The translations under genes and the position numbers were made by a program. Shown here piece by piece: positions 6,988-14,613 of a stretch of DNA of 64,000 nt. The notes under the pieces were generated by a model that was given only the letters and a program-made list of their open reading frames with translations, was not told where the DNA came from and ran no database searches. Source of the stretch: an uncultured Geobacteraceae bacterium (GTDB taxonomy: Bacteria; Desulfobacterota; Desulfuromonadia; Geobacterales; Pseudopelobacteraceae); assembly GCA_903901875.1 (NCBI GenBank), contig CAIUSO010000091.1, positions 19,712 through 83,711 of the forward strand. Reading direction: 5' to 3'. Positions within the stretch are counted from its first letter, which is position 1. Every line of letters starts with the position of its first letter.

Positions 6988-8732
6988 GCTATTGCCTCCG
7001 CCACAGCATCACCATTCAGCCAGTATGAAACACCCTGACCGGCCTTGGCCAGATTCGGCACCAGTGATTTATCATCTATTGTCATCGCCACCATTGCAGG
7101 GAGCCCCGCCGCCTTGACGGCCTTGAATAATCCGTTGCGGCCGCCCTTGTCCAGGATGTCAGCTGCATCGATGATAATGGCCTGTGACTTATCGATTAGG
7201 GCCATACCCATCTGCAGGATGGTACGCACCCGGAACTTGGCCGACTCAGACAACAGCAAGTAAATCGTCCCGCCATATGTAGGCATGAAATCAGATTCCA
7301 GTGTTACGGCGCGCCAGCCGGCTGCCTTGGAGAGAGGTGCCAGTGACTCGTTGAATTTTTTCAGCGATTTCACCAGCACGTCACCACGGATACCTTCCGG
7401 TGCGATCTTGGCCAACAACTCAGCATTCTTCCCGATAGCGACATGCAACCGGTCGGCTTCATATTTTGCCTTGAACGCTTTCAGCCTGGTTTCTGCCTGA
7501 GACAGGGTAGTGCGGCAATCATCCACTGATATTGGCGATGCAGCCGACACCGGTTTCTCAAGCTCTTTTGCTGCGGCCTCCGATTCTTTGACCAGGCGTT
7601 TGCACTCGGTAATCTTTTGCAGGCGGGAAGCCTCGGCATCGTTGATCTGGCCCTTGATTCTGGCCGCAGCCTCCATGTGTTTGTTGATGGCTTTTTGTGC
7701 GCTATCGATCTTTGCTTGCAGCTCGTCAATTGCGGTTTTTCTGCTGCTTATTTCATCTGCCGACAACACCCCGGCAATATGCAGAGCCCCCCCCCTGACC
7801 TGTAATACCGTACCGCAATCGGGGCAGGGCATCCCGGCCGCTTGATTCGCAGACGGAAGGGCGGTCATTTGTGCATTCATCTCTTCCCGAGTTTTAGCGA
7901 TTTCGGCAATAAACCCGTTGCACTCATTCAGTTGGTTGTTGAGCGCAGGACCCACCGTGTCAGCCTCAGCGGCAAGAGCATCAATTTTTCTACCGGGCAA
8001 CAGTGCTGCCAGTTCCTCAAGGCCGGCGCGCTTGGAGTCGTCAACGGCATCAGCGGCAATGGCAGCTTCCAGCGCGTCCCGTGCATCGGTGACGACAGCG
8101 GCAAGTTTATCCTCGCTCTGGCCCATCAATTCATCCGAGTAGCCTCCCGGGATCCAGCTCTCGCCTTTCTTGCTACCGTAACGATCAGCAGTAACGTTTT
8201 CCCACTGGCCTTTGAGGCGTGCGCCTTTATCCTTGATCTGAGCGCACGCACCGTCCCATCCTGCTGTTTCGATGAGTTGCCAGAGTTGTTCAAGGTGCTT
8301 GACCGGCAATTTCAGACTGGCCAGTTGTGCATCCAGATCGGCGCGAGTCGGGACGGCTTTGAGGTATTCGGTCAACACCTTTACCCGCTCTTTGTCGTCC
8401 AGGTTGACGATGCTCTGCAGGCCTGTAGCAAAGTGAGAAGCAAACGGGGCTTGACCTTCGGTCTTAACTTTGGCAGAAGGCCAGGTGATGTTAGTGGATC
8501 CGTTCGGGCCAACCAGATCGACGCTGCCGTTAGCGGTACCGGCGCGGACCAGCAGACCGGCCTCGGTTTTCTTTACGCCCTTGATCGGTACCGGCTCTCC
8601 GGTAAGTGCGGATGCCACGGCCTGTGATGCGGAAGTCTTGCCAGCCTCATTAGGGCCAGCCAGTAGACAGATGCGGGAGAGGTCGAGGCTGGCCGAAGCC
8701 AGCCCTCTATAGTTTTGTATAGATACGTTCAT
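6984..8732 (-). CDS. SbcC/Rad50-like phage ATPase with zinc-hook motif
   Basis: A 582-residue SMC-type protein. Walker A is LAGPNEAGKTSA at residues 26-37. Two helical arms flank a CPDCG hook near residue 300, comparable to the Rad50 zinc hook. Near the C terminus SESAKFRVRT is the ABC signature equivalent, followed by QAIIIDAADIL, where the usual Walker B Asp-Glu pair reads DA. That substitution of the catalytic Glu is notable and could weaken ATP hydrolysis. It overlaps the helicase start by four bases. Probably part of the phage DNA end-processing machinery; no SbcD-like nuclease is adjacent. Confidence 0.75.
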   Translation of the reverse strand: MNVSIQNYRGLASASLDLSRICLLAGPNEAGKTSASQAVASALTGEPVPIKGVKKTEAGLLVRAGTANGSVDLVGPNGSTNITWPSAKVKTEGQAPFASHFATGLQSIVNLDDKERVKVLTEYLKAVPTRADLDAQLASLKLPVKHLEQLWQLIETAGWDGACAQIKDKGARLKGQWENVTADRYGSKKGESWIPGGYSDELMGQSEDKLAAVVTDARDALEAAIAADAVDDSKRAGLEELAALLPGRKIDALAAEADTVGPALNNQLNECNGFIAEIAKTREEMNAQMTALPSANQAAGMPCPDCGTVLQVRGGALHIAGVLSADEISSRKTAIDELQAKIDSAQKAINKHMEAAARIKGQINDAEASRLQKITECKRLVKESEAAAKELEKPVSAASPISVDDCRTTLSQAETRLKAFKAKYEADRLHVAIGKNAELLAKIAPEGIRGDVLVKSLKKFNESLAPLSKAAGWRAVTLESDFMPTYGGTIYLLLSESAKFRVRTILQMGMALIDKSQAIIIDAADILDKGGRNGLFKAVKAAGLPAMVAMTIDDKSLVPNLAKAGQGVSYWLNGDAVAEAIA

Positions 8733-8735
8733 GGT

Positions 8736-9980
8736 TTAATCCTCCAATGCGTATGGGTGGGTTGTCATGAGGGTGTCCCATGCGGTTGTGCACTCTTCAG
8801 GGGTGCTGAACTTCTTCCAGGTTCGCCAGCCGGAACCGTATTTGATGCGGAGATCTTCTTTGCGGTAGAACTCAAAGCCCTTGTCACGAAGAGCGGAGAT
8901 GCACTTGTGGCTTGGTACCGCGGCTATAATATTCCCGGAAATATAGATCATTCCATCAGTGATCATCGTTTCAAGGTCACGTTCTGCTGCTGAGAATGTC
9001 TCACGAGCTAGCAAGTGCAGCCATCCGGCTCTTGGATCAACGGCAGTTACACTCAACTGTTTTTCATAACGATCATATTTAACAAGCTGGAAACCTGCGG
9101 CGAGAATCTTGGCTTCATTGCGTTTGTATCCCCATCCCATGAGCTCGTTGAAAGTGAGCTGGATAGTTGTGGGGGATGGCAGCCTGCTGGGTTCACCTAT
9201 GAAACAGATTCCGGCCTCTTCATTCGCGGGGGTGAAGCAGATGCCCTTGTGCTGGCACTCTGTCCAAATCTTACAGATTGAATCACGTCGCTGATTCTCG
9301 GTCTCTTCGATCAAACACAACTGCTGTACGTTACAAATTTCTGTGCAGGTTGTGCAGCACATAGCGCACCGTGTCGATTCGTGACAACGAACACACTCAG
9401 CAGGAATTTCCTTGCTAACTGCCTCTTCACACTCTTCAACATATTCAAGCTCATTGCACCCATTCGGGCAGCAGACGTCATACTTGAGGCAGTTATCATT
9501 TGCGCAGATCATGGCGGCTGGTTCGTCGACATCATCTATGTCCAGCTTGTGCTCAATCTGAAGGATTTCGCCTTCAATAACGTTGTCCCGCTCTTCACGC
9601 CGGTCTTGTGCTTCATCTCTCCGGTCCTTCTCACCATCAAAATCAAACTTTTTCTGCTTTTCGTCGTCCGACATTTTGCGCTGGTCAATGGTTACGCCAG
9701 TGTCTGTTCTGACTGTGTAGACCATGCCTTTTGAGTAGTCGAAATCAAGATCACATTCAACCTGTCGATCTTCCTTCTTGGTGATAATCTTGCGGGCCAG
9801 TGCTCGCCCATCGGCAACGCACTTATTCAGCTTGGCGGCAAAATTCGACATGACCTCTTTTTTCTCGGCCTCGATCTCGGACTGATCGCCGGTGATCCGG
9901 GCCAGTTCCTGGCTGTAGGTGGATATCTCGTCCTGGGTCAGATCACAGGAGAGGTTTTTCCAAAGTGTATGTTTTGACAT
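8736..9980 (-). CDS. Cysteine-rich phage protein of unknown function
   Basis: A 414-residue protein in three parts. The N-terminal part (1-155) is charged and helical, with KKEDRQ and DRRDEAQDRREERD runs. A central stretch of roughly 95 residues (about 160-260) has about 17 cysteines, including DVCCPNGC, CVRCHE, CAMCCTTC and EICNV. The C-terminal part (about 290-414) looks globular. The Cys density suggests several zinc sites or an iron-sulfur cluster. It overlaps recT by one base and lies 3 bp before the SbcC-like gene, so a DNA recombination role is plausible. No family recognised. Confidence 0.65.
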   Translation of the reverse strand: MSKHTLWKNLSCDLTQDEISTYSQELARITGDQSEIEAEKKEVMSNFAAKLNKCVADGRALARKIITKKEDRQVECDLDFDYSKGMVYTVRTDTGVTIDQRKMSDDEKQKKFDFDGEKDRRDEAQDRREERDNVIEGEILQIEHKLDIDDVDEPAAMICANDNCLKYDVCCPNGCNELEYVEECEEAVSKEIPAECVRCHESTRCAMCCTTCTEICNVQQLCLIEETENQRRDSICKIWTECQHKGICFTPANEEAGICFIGEPSRLPSPTTIQLTFNELMGWGYKRNEAKILAAGFQLVKYDRYEKQLSVTAVDPRAGWLHLLARETFSAAERDLETMITDGMIYISGNIIAAVPSHKCISALRDKGFEFYRKEDLRIKYGSGWRTWKKFSTPEECTTAWDTLMTTHPYALED

Positions 9981-10966
9981 TAGAATAGGTCTCCCATCGG
10001 TTCGGATTCAGCCGGTTCGTTGGATGCGGCAGCCGGGTGAGGCGGTTCTTCAGGAATGCCTCCTGGAGGATCCGGGAAATCGTCTTCGTTTGAATCCAGA
10101 ATATGCGCCGGTGGTCCGTCATCTTGCTGAGCTGCCTGCTTGTCGGCCTCTATCTGGGCCCTGGTGCGGCGGTTGCGTGTCTGTTTCTGTTCTGCTGTCT
10201 CGACGGTCGGCTGTTTGATAACCTCGCCAGTCTGTTCGTCAACGATTTCGACAGTGGGGGCGACCAAGGTGGGCGATTTTTCAGAGGCGGGGTCGGAGTC
10301 TATTACCACTGTCTTTGGGGTTTCAGCAGGTTCCACTAGAGCAGGGGCTTCTTTCCGATCCGGAGTGATATTTATAGGTTTGATATCTTCCAGCTCTTCG
10401 CGGGTCTGCATCCCCATAGTGATATTCGGGCAATAGACCTTTGCAAAATAAGAAGCTGCGCGGTACATAAACATGATTGACGGCATGGTTTTCCATTTGG
10501 ATCCTTGCTTACTCAGCCAGCCTTCACCCTCTACCATCTGATAAGTGATCCAGGGACCAAGGCAAACCTTACCGGTTTTCTTAATCGTGGCGAAACAGCG
10601 CACTTTATAATTTTTGGCATAAGGATCATCACCAAAGATTTCGTATTCCAGCGGATCAGCAAAAATGCCGGAGTCATTCACCAAGGCGACAATCAGCTTG
10701 GCCTCCATGGACGGCTTCCCTTGGATGATCACCAACGATTGCAACATGGCAAACGGACTGATACCCATGCGGTCGGCCATTTCAATAGCGATAAAGCAGT
10801 TTTCGGGCTTGCCTTTGTACGCGGCTGGCACAAGATCTGACGAGCTGAACAACTTAGATGCTCTCCATATCTGGTCAAATGCGGCGGGGTTATAGAGGGC
10901 TGGTTTACCATTATCGATCTTGGCAACGGCGGTGGTGGTTTCTTGTACAACGATTTCGTTACTCAT
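9980..10966 (-). CDS. RecT-like single-strand annealing protein
   Basis: A 328-residue phage recombination protein. Residues about 35-200 hold the conserved core: AIEMADRMGISPFAMLQS, GKPSMEAKLI, and a MYRAASYFAKVYCP segment followed by GMQTREELED, recognised from RecT-family annealing proteins. The tail (200-328) is acidic and Pro-rich, probably disordered and binding a partner. The ATG at 10966 is chosen because GGAGG lies eight bases upstream; a TTG five codons earlier is less likely. The Cas4/RecB-like nuclease two genes upstream would supply the 3' single strands it anneals. Confidence 0.82.
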   Translation of the reverse strand: MSNEIVVQETTTAVAKIDNGKPALYNPAAFDQIWRASKLFSSSDLVPAAYKGKPENCFIAIEMADRMGISPFAMLQSLVIIQGKPSMEAKLIVALVNDSGIFADPLEYEIFGDDPYAKNYKVRCFATIKKTGKVCLGPWITYQMVEGEGWLSKQGSKWKTMPSIMFMYRAASYFAKVYCPNITMGMQTREELEDIKPINITPDRKEAPALVEPAETPKTVVIDSDPASEKSPTLVAPTVEIVDEQTGEVIKQPTVETAEQKQTRNRRTRAQIEADKQAAQQDDGPPAHILDSNEDDFPDPPGGIPEEPPHPAAASNEPAESEPMGDLF

Positions 10967-10985
10967 TATCGTGTCCTCCAAAAGT

Positions 10986-11498
10986 TTAAATTTGTACTGC
11001 CTTCAGCGTGAACAACAGCTTTTCGACAGGGTCGGTGATGTTGGACAGATGCTCAGAAAAAGCGGTCAACTCTGCTTCTTGCTTCTGTTTGAACACGTAA
11101 ATTAAGTTGACAATATGAATTTCAGCATCAGAAATCTTGGTTTCAGTGGCAGGGATAGGCGGCGTTTTTACAGGTTTCATCACTTCAGCCAGTTTGTCTG
11201 AATCAGTTGGAGTGCTACGGATTACCGGCACCGCTACTGAATTCTTTTTGGAAATATTCTCAGGGTGATGGCGGTAACATTTACCAGACTTCCAGTTGAT
11301 GTTTAAGCAATCGGGCTCATTACATTTCTTTTTCATTTTTACAGGCTCCTTTGACAAGCCGGGACATCCACCACAGGAAATAATCCGGCCTGATTTTTTA
11401 TTAATGTTGCATTGTTGCTCGGTAATTACAGCGTGTAACCGTTCACAGCGGAACCGCTTCTGGTTGGCCAAGAACTCTTCAATATCAGTCATTGTCAT
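10986..11498 (-). CDS. Small Cys-containing phage protein between nuclease and RecT
   Basis: A 170-residue protein with Cys-rich N-terminal segments: FRCERLH, EQQCNIN, SCGGCPGL and KCNEPDCLN, then KCYRHH. These make up a possible zinc-binding module over residues 15-80. The middle is Pro/Thr-rich and probably disordered; the C terminus (about 120-170) is helical. Its ATG overlaps the stop of the upstream nuclease by four bases, and recT starts about 20 bp downstream. Expression with both suggests an accessory in the nuclease/annealing pair. Family not recognised. Confidence 0.6.
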   Translation of the reverse strand: MTMTDIEEFLANQKRFRCERLHAVITEQQCNINKKSGRIISCGGCPGLSKEPVKMKKKCNEPDCLNINWKSGKCYRHHPENISKKNSVAVPVIRSTPTDSDKLAEVMKPVKTPPIPATETKISDAEIHIVNLIYVFKQKQEAELTAFSEHLSNITDPVEKLLFTLKAVQI

Positions 11499-12310
11499 TT
11501 CCCCGTCAGTTCACAGAATGAAGTACCCCAAGCCGGACAGTACTTGTCTGAACACATGAGCGACATGAGATTCACCTGAAACGCACGCTCCAGGTCACTG
11601 GTCGAATCAAAAACGGTCATATCGGCCTTGATCCGGCGGATGATCCCCATGGCATTGCGCTCGCATGCCGCCACCGGATACTCGGTAATGATTGGTGGCT
11701 TCTGGTCTTTGGTCTTTGGTGTGCGAGGGATGTAGTCCATACCGAGCCCTGCCGGTTCGCATATTTTATTACTGCGCACCAGGAGGGAATACCCCCCGAG
11801 CTGGCCATGATAGGGACGCACCAGGGCGCCGGTTTTCTTGTCGCGGATGAACCTCAGAGTATCAATCAGGTCAGGGTGTCCGGTCAGTTCCCACCCATCG
11901 CCGCAGTTTGCTCTTAGGCCATGCTCGCCGCCGATTTCCACGGCCGGTTCGCCGTTGATGGTCAGCGGCATGCGGGGCACGTACGCCAGTGTCATCTTCC
12001 TGATCTGCTGATGCGCCACGTTGAGGTTAGGAGTCGTTTCATCCCAGATGCAGCCGGTGGCGATTTCATCGTTGAATCCGGAAACCGCCATATCAATAGC
12101 TGAATTCACGTTGGCAGGTTCCCCACGCCATAACGCCCGGTCCATCTCAGCGGTCGAGGCATGCACCGCAGTCCCGGCAGCCGCCCCCACTGAAGGGGGA
12201 AGCTCACGGAACGTATAGCCGAGTTTTTGAAACTTACGCCGGTACTGCTTTGCCACGGCGCGGCGCGGGCAGTCGGGATATGAAGGAAGCATGGAGGCCC
12301 GGATGTTCAC
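11495..12310 (-). CDS. Cas4/RecB-like PD-(D/E)XK exonuclease
   Basis: A 271-residue nuclease with a GTG start eight bases after GGGGA. Active-site features: GTAVHA (about 46) as the QhxxY-family helix region, GHPDLID (about 143) providing the motif-II Asp, and FIRDKKTG (about 153) providing Asp and Lys of the (D/E)xK motif, then GQLGGYSLL as the QxxxY-like helix. A lone Cys at SYPDCPRR (14) and three C-terminal Cys in CSDKYC and SFC (about 253-266) match the four-Cys iron-sulfur staple of Cas4/AddB nucleases. Likely resects DNA ends for RecT. Confidence 0.8.
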   Translation of the reverse strand: MNIRASMLPSYPDCPRRAVAKQYRRKFQKLGYTFRELPPSVGAAAGTAVHASTAEMDRALWRGEPANVNSAIDMAVSGFNDEIATGCIWDETTPNLNVAHQQIRKMTLAYVPRMPLTINGEPAVEIGGEHGLRANCGDGWELTGHPDLIDTLRFIRDKKTGALVRPYHGQLGGYSLLVRSNKICEPAGLGMDYIPRTPKTKDQKPPIITEYPVAACERNAMGIIRRIKADMTVFDSTSDLERAFQVNLMSLMCSDKYCPAWGTSFCELTGK

Positions 12311-12312
12311 GG

Positions 12313-12660
12313 CTATTCCCCGTCTTCTTCAAAAGTGTCAATATCAACGTACCTAAGGGCATCTCCGTCAGATTCAACGGCTTTCAGGCAGATAGGCTCG
12401 GTCTGTTCCTTGACGTACCTAAGGGCATATCCGTCAGATTCAACGGCTTTCAGGCAGATAGGCTCGGTCTGTTCCTTGACGTACTGAAGGGCATCTCCGT
12501 TTCTTTCAACGGCTTTCAGGCAGATAGGCTCGGTCTGTTCCTTGACGTACCTCAGGGCATCTCCGTCAGATTCAACGGCTTTCAGGGCTGCATTACCGGT
12601 GAGGGTGAGTGTTGCGGAAACAGTGATTCCAAACTTTGCTAGAAATTCTGATTTTTTCAT
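12313..12660 (-). CDS. DUF4116-like repeat protein
   Basis: A 115-residue protein starting MKKSEFLAKFG, with GGAG nine bases upstream of the ATG. After a 27-residue head it is built from about four copies of a 22-residue unit, LKAVESDGDALRYVKEQTEP plus IC, matching the DUF4116 repeat (LxAVxxxGxALxYV). It ends in an acidic tail. Function of DUF4116 is unknown; short helical repeats often bind proteins. The unit is encoded by near-identical 66-bp tandem DNA repeats, so copy number may vary between relatives. An upstream in-frame ATG at 12768 would add 36 residues, but its ribosome site is poor. Confidence 0.7.
   Translation of the reverse strand: MKKSEFLAKFGITVSATLTLTGNAALKAVESDGDALRYVKEQTEPICLKAVERNGDALQYVKEQTEPICLKAVESDGYALRYVKEQTEPICLKAVESDGDALRYVDIDTFEEDGE
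12348..12587. repeat. 66-bp tandem repeats, 3.6 copies
   Basis: Units at 12348-12413, 12414-12479, 12480-12545 and a partial at 12546-12587. Units 1 and 2 differ at one base; unit 3 has a block of changes near its middle. They code for the 22-residue repeats of the DUF4116-like protein. Such identity indicates recent duplication or homogenisation by slippage. Confidence 0.9.
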
Positions 12661-12757
12661 GATACTTTCTCCTTGTGGTTTAATTGTTTCGGATTCGCCG
12701 CTTTGCAGAGCGGCGTTTCTATTAAGTGCTTCCGTAAAACTGCGTCCCATTAGGCAG

Positions 12758-12967
12758 TTAGTTGTCATCGTCAATCTCTCCTCCGCACTTCCGGCATATC
12801 CACGCGTCAACCGGCCCCACTACTATTCTCACCATCATCTCACCACATTCACATTCTGGCGGCTCATAACAGTGGGCGCGTTCTGTGCCCTGCATGCCGG
12901 GCCGAGCACAATCTCCCGCTGTCGAAGGGTTTCCGCTCTTTTCATACGGACAATTAGAAAAGCACAT
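12758..12967 (-). CDS. Small phage zinc-ribbon protein
   Basis: A 69-residue protein with several metal-ligand candidates: FSNCPYE and GDCARPG at the N terminus, HCYEPPECECGEM in the middle, and WICRKCGGEI near the C terminus. The last two Cys pairs, about 20 residues apart, make a classical zinc ribbon. It lies 2 bp after the stop of the upstream membrane protein gene. Phage early regions often carry such single-ribbon proteins, some anti-host or transcriptional, but no specific role is visible. Confidence 0.6.
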   Translation of the reverse strand: MCFSNCPYEKSGNPSTAGDCARPGMQGTERAHCYEPPECECGEMMVRIVVGPVDAWICRKCGGEIDDDN

Positions 12968-12969
12968 AC

Positions 12970-13212
12970 CTAATACATCCCAGCAATAGCGTATTCGGAC
13001 CCTGCGTGACGTAGACCCGGTGACGGCGGGTCATTGATGTCGCACCGCTCGATGAGGGCCAGCATCAACATTCCGAGCACGAAGCCAGAGACGAAGGCGA
13101 TGGAAGAAACAAACCATCCCCAATTTGCCGCACAGTTGGTGCAGTAGTCCGGTTCAGTGGCCGGGGCAAACGCTTCCAGCCGTTCCGCTGGTGTCATAAA
13201 ATCTTGAATCAT
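12970..13212 (-). CDS. Small phage membrane protein
   Basis: An 80-residue protein with one clear hydrophobic segment, WGWFVSSIAFVSGFVLGMLM (about residues 31-50), preceded by a CTNCAANW knuckle. Probably spans the inner membrane once. Its start overlaps the stop of the AlpA-like gene (13209) by four bases, so they are co-translated. Early prophage membrane proteins can be superinfection-exclusion factors, but that is only a guess from position. Confidence 0.5.
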   Translation of the reverse strand: MIQDFMTPAERLEAFAPATEPDYCTNCAANWGWFVSSIAFVSGFVLGMLMLALIERCDINDPPSPGLRHAGSEYAIAGMY

Positions 13213-13412
13213 GCCTCTTCTCCTTCTTGTCTGGATTCTATCCAGCTAATAATGTCATTCCGACGCCAGCGGGTCATACTTCCGAGCTTTATCGGTGGCG
13301 GCAGCCTGCCATCTCTGAAGCATTTCCACACCTGGTCTTTGCAGACGTCCAGCAGTGATGCGACAGATTTGTCCGACAGATAGAGCTTTTCGTTAAAGTT
13401 CTCAGGTGCCAT
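13209..13412 (-). CDS. AlpA/excisionase-type HTH protein
   Basis: A 67-residue winged-helix protein: YLSDKSVASLLDVCKDQVWK is the HTH, followed by GRLPPPIKLG and TRWRRNDIISWI, the wing and closing helix seen in AlpA and Xis-like regulators. The ATG at 13412 has GGAGG nine bases upstream; longer frames lack one. First of two adjacent excisionase-like genes, so it may direct excision or switch on the operon downstream. Confidence 0.75.
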   Translation of the reverse strand: MAPENFNEKLYLSDKSVASLLDVCKDQVWKCFRDGRLPPPIKLGSMTRWRRNDIISWIESRQEGEEA

Positions 13413-13429
13413 AACTATATTCCTCCGTT

Positions 13430-13597
13430 TTAAGCTGCCTTCTCCATCTCCTTGAACTGATCCGCATACAACCGCCACGACCCACCGACCTTGAAGCCCT
13501 TGAACTTCCCCTCACGGATATTTCTGATAACCGCCGTTCTTGACATTCGGTAACGCTCCTGCACTTCCGTCGTAGTTAAAAACTCTGTATCTCCCAC
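13430..13597 (-). CDS. Second small HTH (excisionase/MerR-like) protein
   Basis: A 55-residue frame that begins with GTG at 13597 (GGGGTGAG just upstream) and ends at 13430. The protein MGDTEFLTTTEVQERYRM... has the LTTTEVQERYRMSRTAVIR helix-turn-helix and a VGGSWRLYADQFKEME closing segment, the standard layout of excisionase-family DNA-binding domains. It lies 18 bp before the AlpA-like gene. Two such proteins in tandem may share excision and transcription control. Confidence 0.7.
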   Translation of the reverse strand: MGDTEFLTTTEVQERYRMSRTAVIRNIREGKFKGFKVGGSWRLYADQFKEMEKAA

Positions 13598-13633
13598 TGT
13601 CTCACCCCCTTTCTATTTCGTGCTGTTGTTTTT

Positions 13634-13882
13634 TTATGCCGTCCGCCAGCAGCGACAAGCAGCCTTAGATATCGTGAACTTTACTCCCTCGTGCCTTGAG
13701 CTATATAAGTGGGCACATCCCCGCAGAGTGATTTCTTTCCCCGGTACAAATGCGAAGCTGTCCCCCACCTTCATTTCTTTAAACGGGTACCTGAATAATG
13801 TAGTGGGCAACGGGATTCCGCTTTCTACAACGTGAAGCTTCACATCTGTTTTTCTCGGTTTCTTTGCGATTGCTAGTGCCAT
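13634..13882 (-). CDS. Small phage protein, DUF7303-like
   Basis: An 82-residue protein. The middle, PFKEMKVGDSFAFVPGKE, and the end, GVKFTISKAACRCWRTA, resemble small early-phage proteins of the DUF7303 group (pattern MxxGDSFxVP ... GxKFTTRxxxxxxxVWRxx). These are common in prophage early regions but have no known activity. First gene of the leftward operon, opposite the repressor, with AAAGGGGG upstream of the ATG. Confidence 0.55.
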   Translation of the reverse strand: MALAIAKKPRKTDVKLHVVESGIPLPTTLFRYPFKEMKVGDSFAFVPGKEITLRGCAHLYSSRHEGVKFTISKAACRCWRTA

Positions 13883-14003
13883 GTCTGTTTTCCCCCTTTT
13901 ATTTTTTGTGTGCTTTCTGGTTTTTCTGGTACAATTCTTTCAATCGGTGCTTATGGATTGGTTATAATTCTTCTGAGAAGAAAATGTCAAGGAGAAATTC
14001 GTC
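13883..14003. promoter_or_regulatory. Divergent early promoter/operator region of the prophage
   Basis: Between the leftward early operon and the rightward repressor gene. A TATAAT lies at 13963-13968 for the repressor. The 7-mer AATTCTT occurs at about 13933 and 13966, 33 bp apart, possible operator half-sites. AAGGAG precedes the repressor ATG. Assignments are tentative. Confidence 0.45.
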
Positions 14004-14558
14004 ATGGAAGAAAATAAAATAGGTAATATGCTATTCAGTGCTCGGAAGATGCGTAAAATGACTTTGAAACAGGTTGCTGAAAAGCTAAGAATATCAACAG
14101 GTCATGTACAAAAAATAGAAAAGGGAGAGAGGATTGCAAGCGATTTACTGGCTTTCGCCATAGAAGAATTTGCTTCGCGAGGTATTGAACAGGACACTCC
14201 CGCAGATATCGTTTCCGTCATCAAACAACCTATCGACCCAACAAATGTTGAAATAATTGGCGTCCTGGATAGGATCAATAAACTTCCAAAGGCCCACCAG
14301 AGGGCCGTTAAGGACGCAATTGAGTTGCTGGTTGATTCTCCGATATCGGAAGCTTATGAAGTGCTGGCAAAGTTGACGAAAGAAAAAGAGGTTATATTCG
14401 ATGAAGAGGAAATTTCGGGAGGTGCTTCTCGTCCACGCAAGCGTTATTATACCGCCACTGGTAGCACTGCCATGAACTACCGGGAGCCACGTACTCCGAT
14501 AGGGATCAACAAAAAGAGGCATACGAGACATAGTATTACCCGCAAATTTCCCCTATGA
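14004..14558 (+). CDS. XRE-family phage repressor
   Basis: A 184-residue DNA-binding protein. Residues about 8-62 form the five-helix XRE/cI HTH: MLFSARKMRKMTLKQVAEKL, then ISTGHVQKIEKGER. There is no Ser-Lys LexA-type protease domain, so it would not self-cleave in the SOS response; instead a helical middle (about 80-130) may dimerise, with a basic C-terminal tail. It is the only rightward gene in this arm of the prophage and is divergent from the early operon, the classic place for the lysogeny repressor. Confidence 0.8.
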   Translation: MEENKIGNMLFSARKMRKMTLKQVAEKLRISTGHVQKIEKGERIASDLLAFAIEEFASRGIEQDTPADIVSVIKQPIDPTNVEIIGVLDRINKLPKAHQRAVKDAIELLVDSPISEAYEVLAKLTKEKEVIFDEEEISGGASRPRKRYYTATGSTAMNYREPRTPIGINKKRHTRHSITRKFPL

Positions 14559-14613
14559 GAGGTGAATTCGGTTCGTGCTGGGGGGGGGATGAGAGTGAGG
14601 GGATATGTAAAGG

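Noticed and set aside
7842..8627. 261-codon plus-strand frame
   Set aside because: Antisense shadow of the SbcC-like gene; high codon bias makes long open frames opposite.
12348..12587. Tandem repeats considered as CRISPR
   Set aside because: Units are contiguous 66-bp direct repeats without variable spacers and encode protein repeats.
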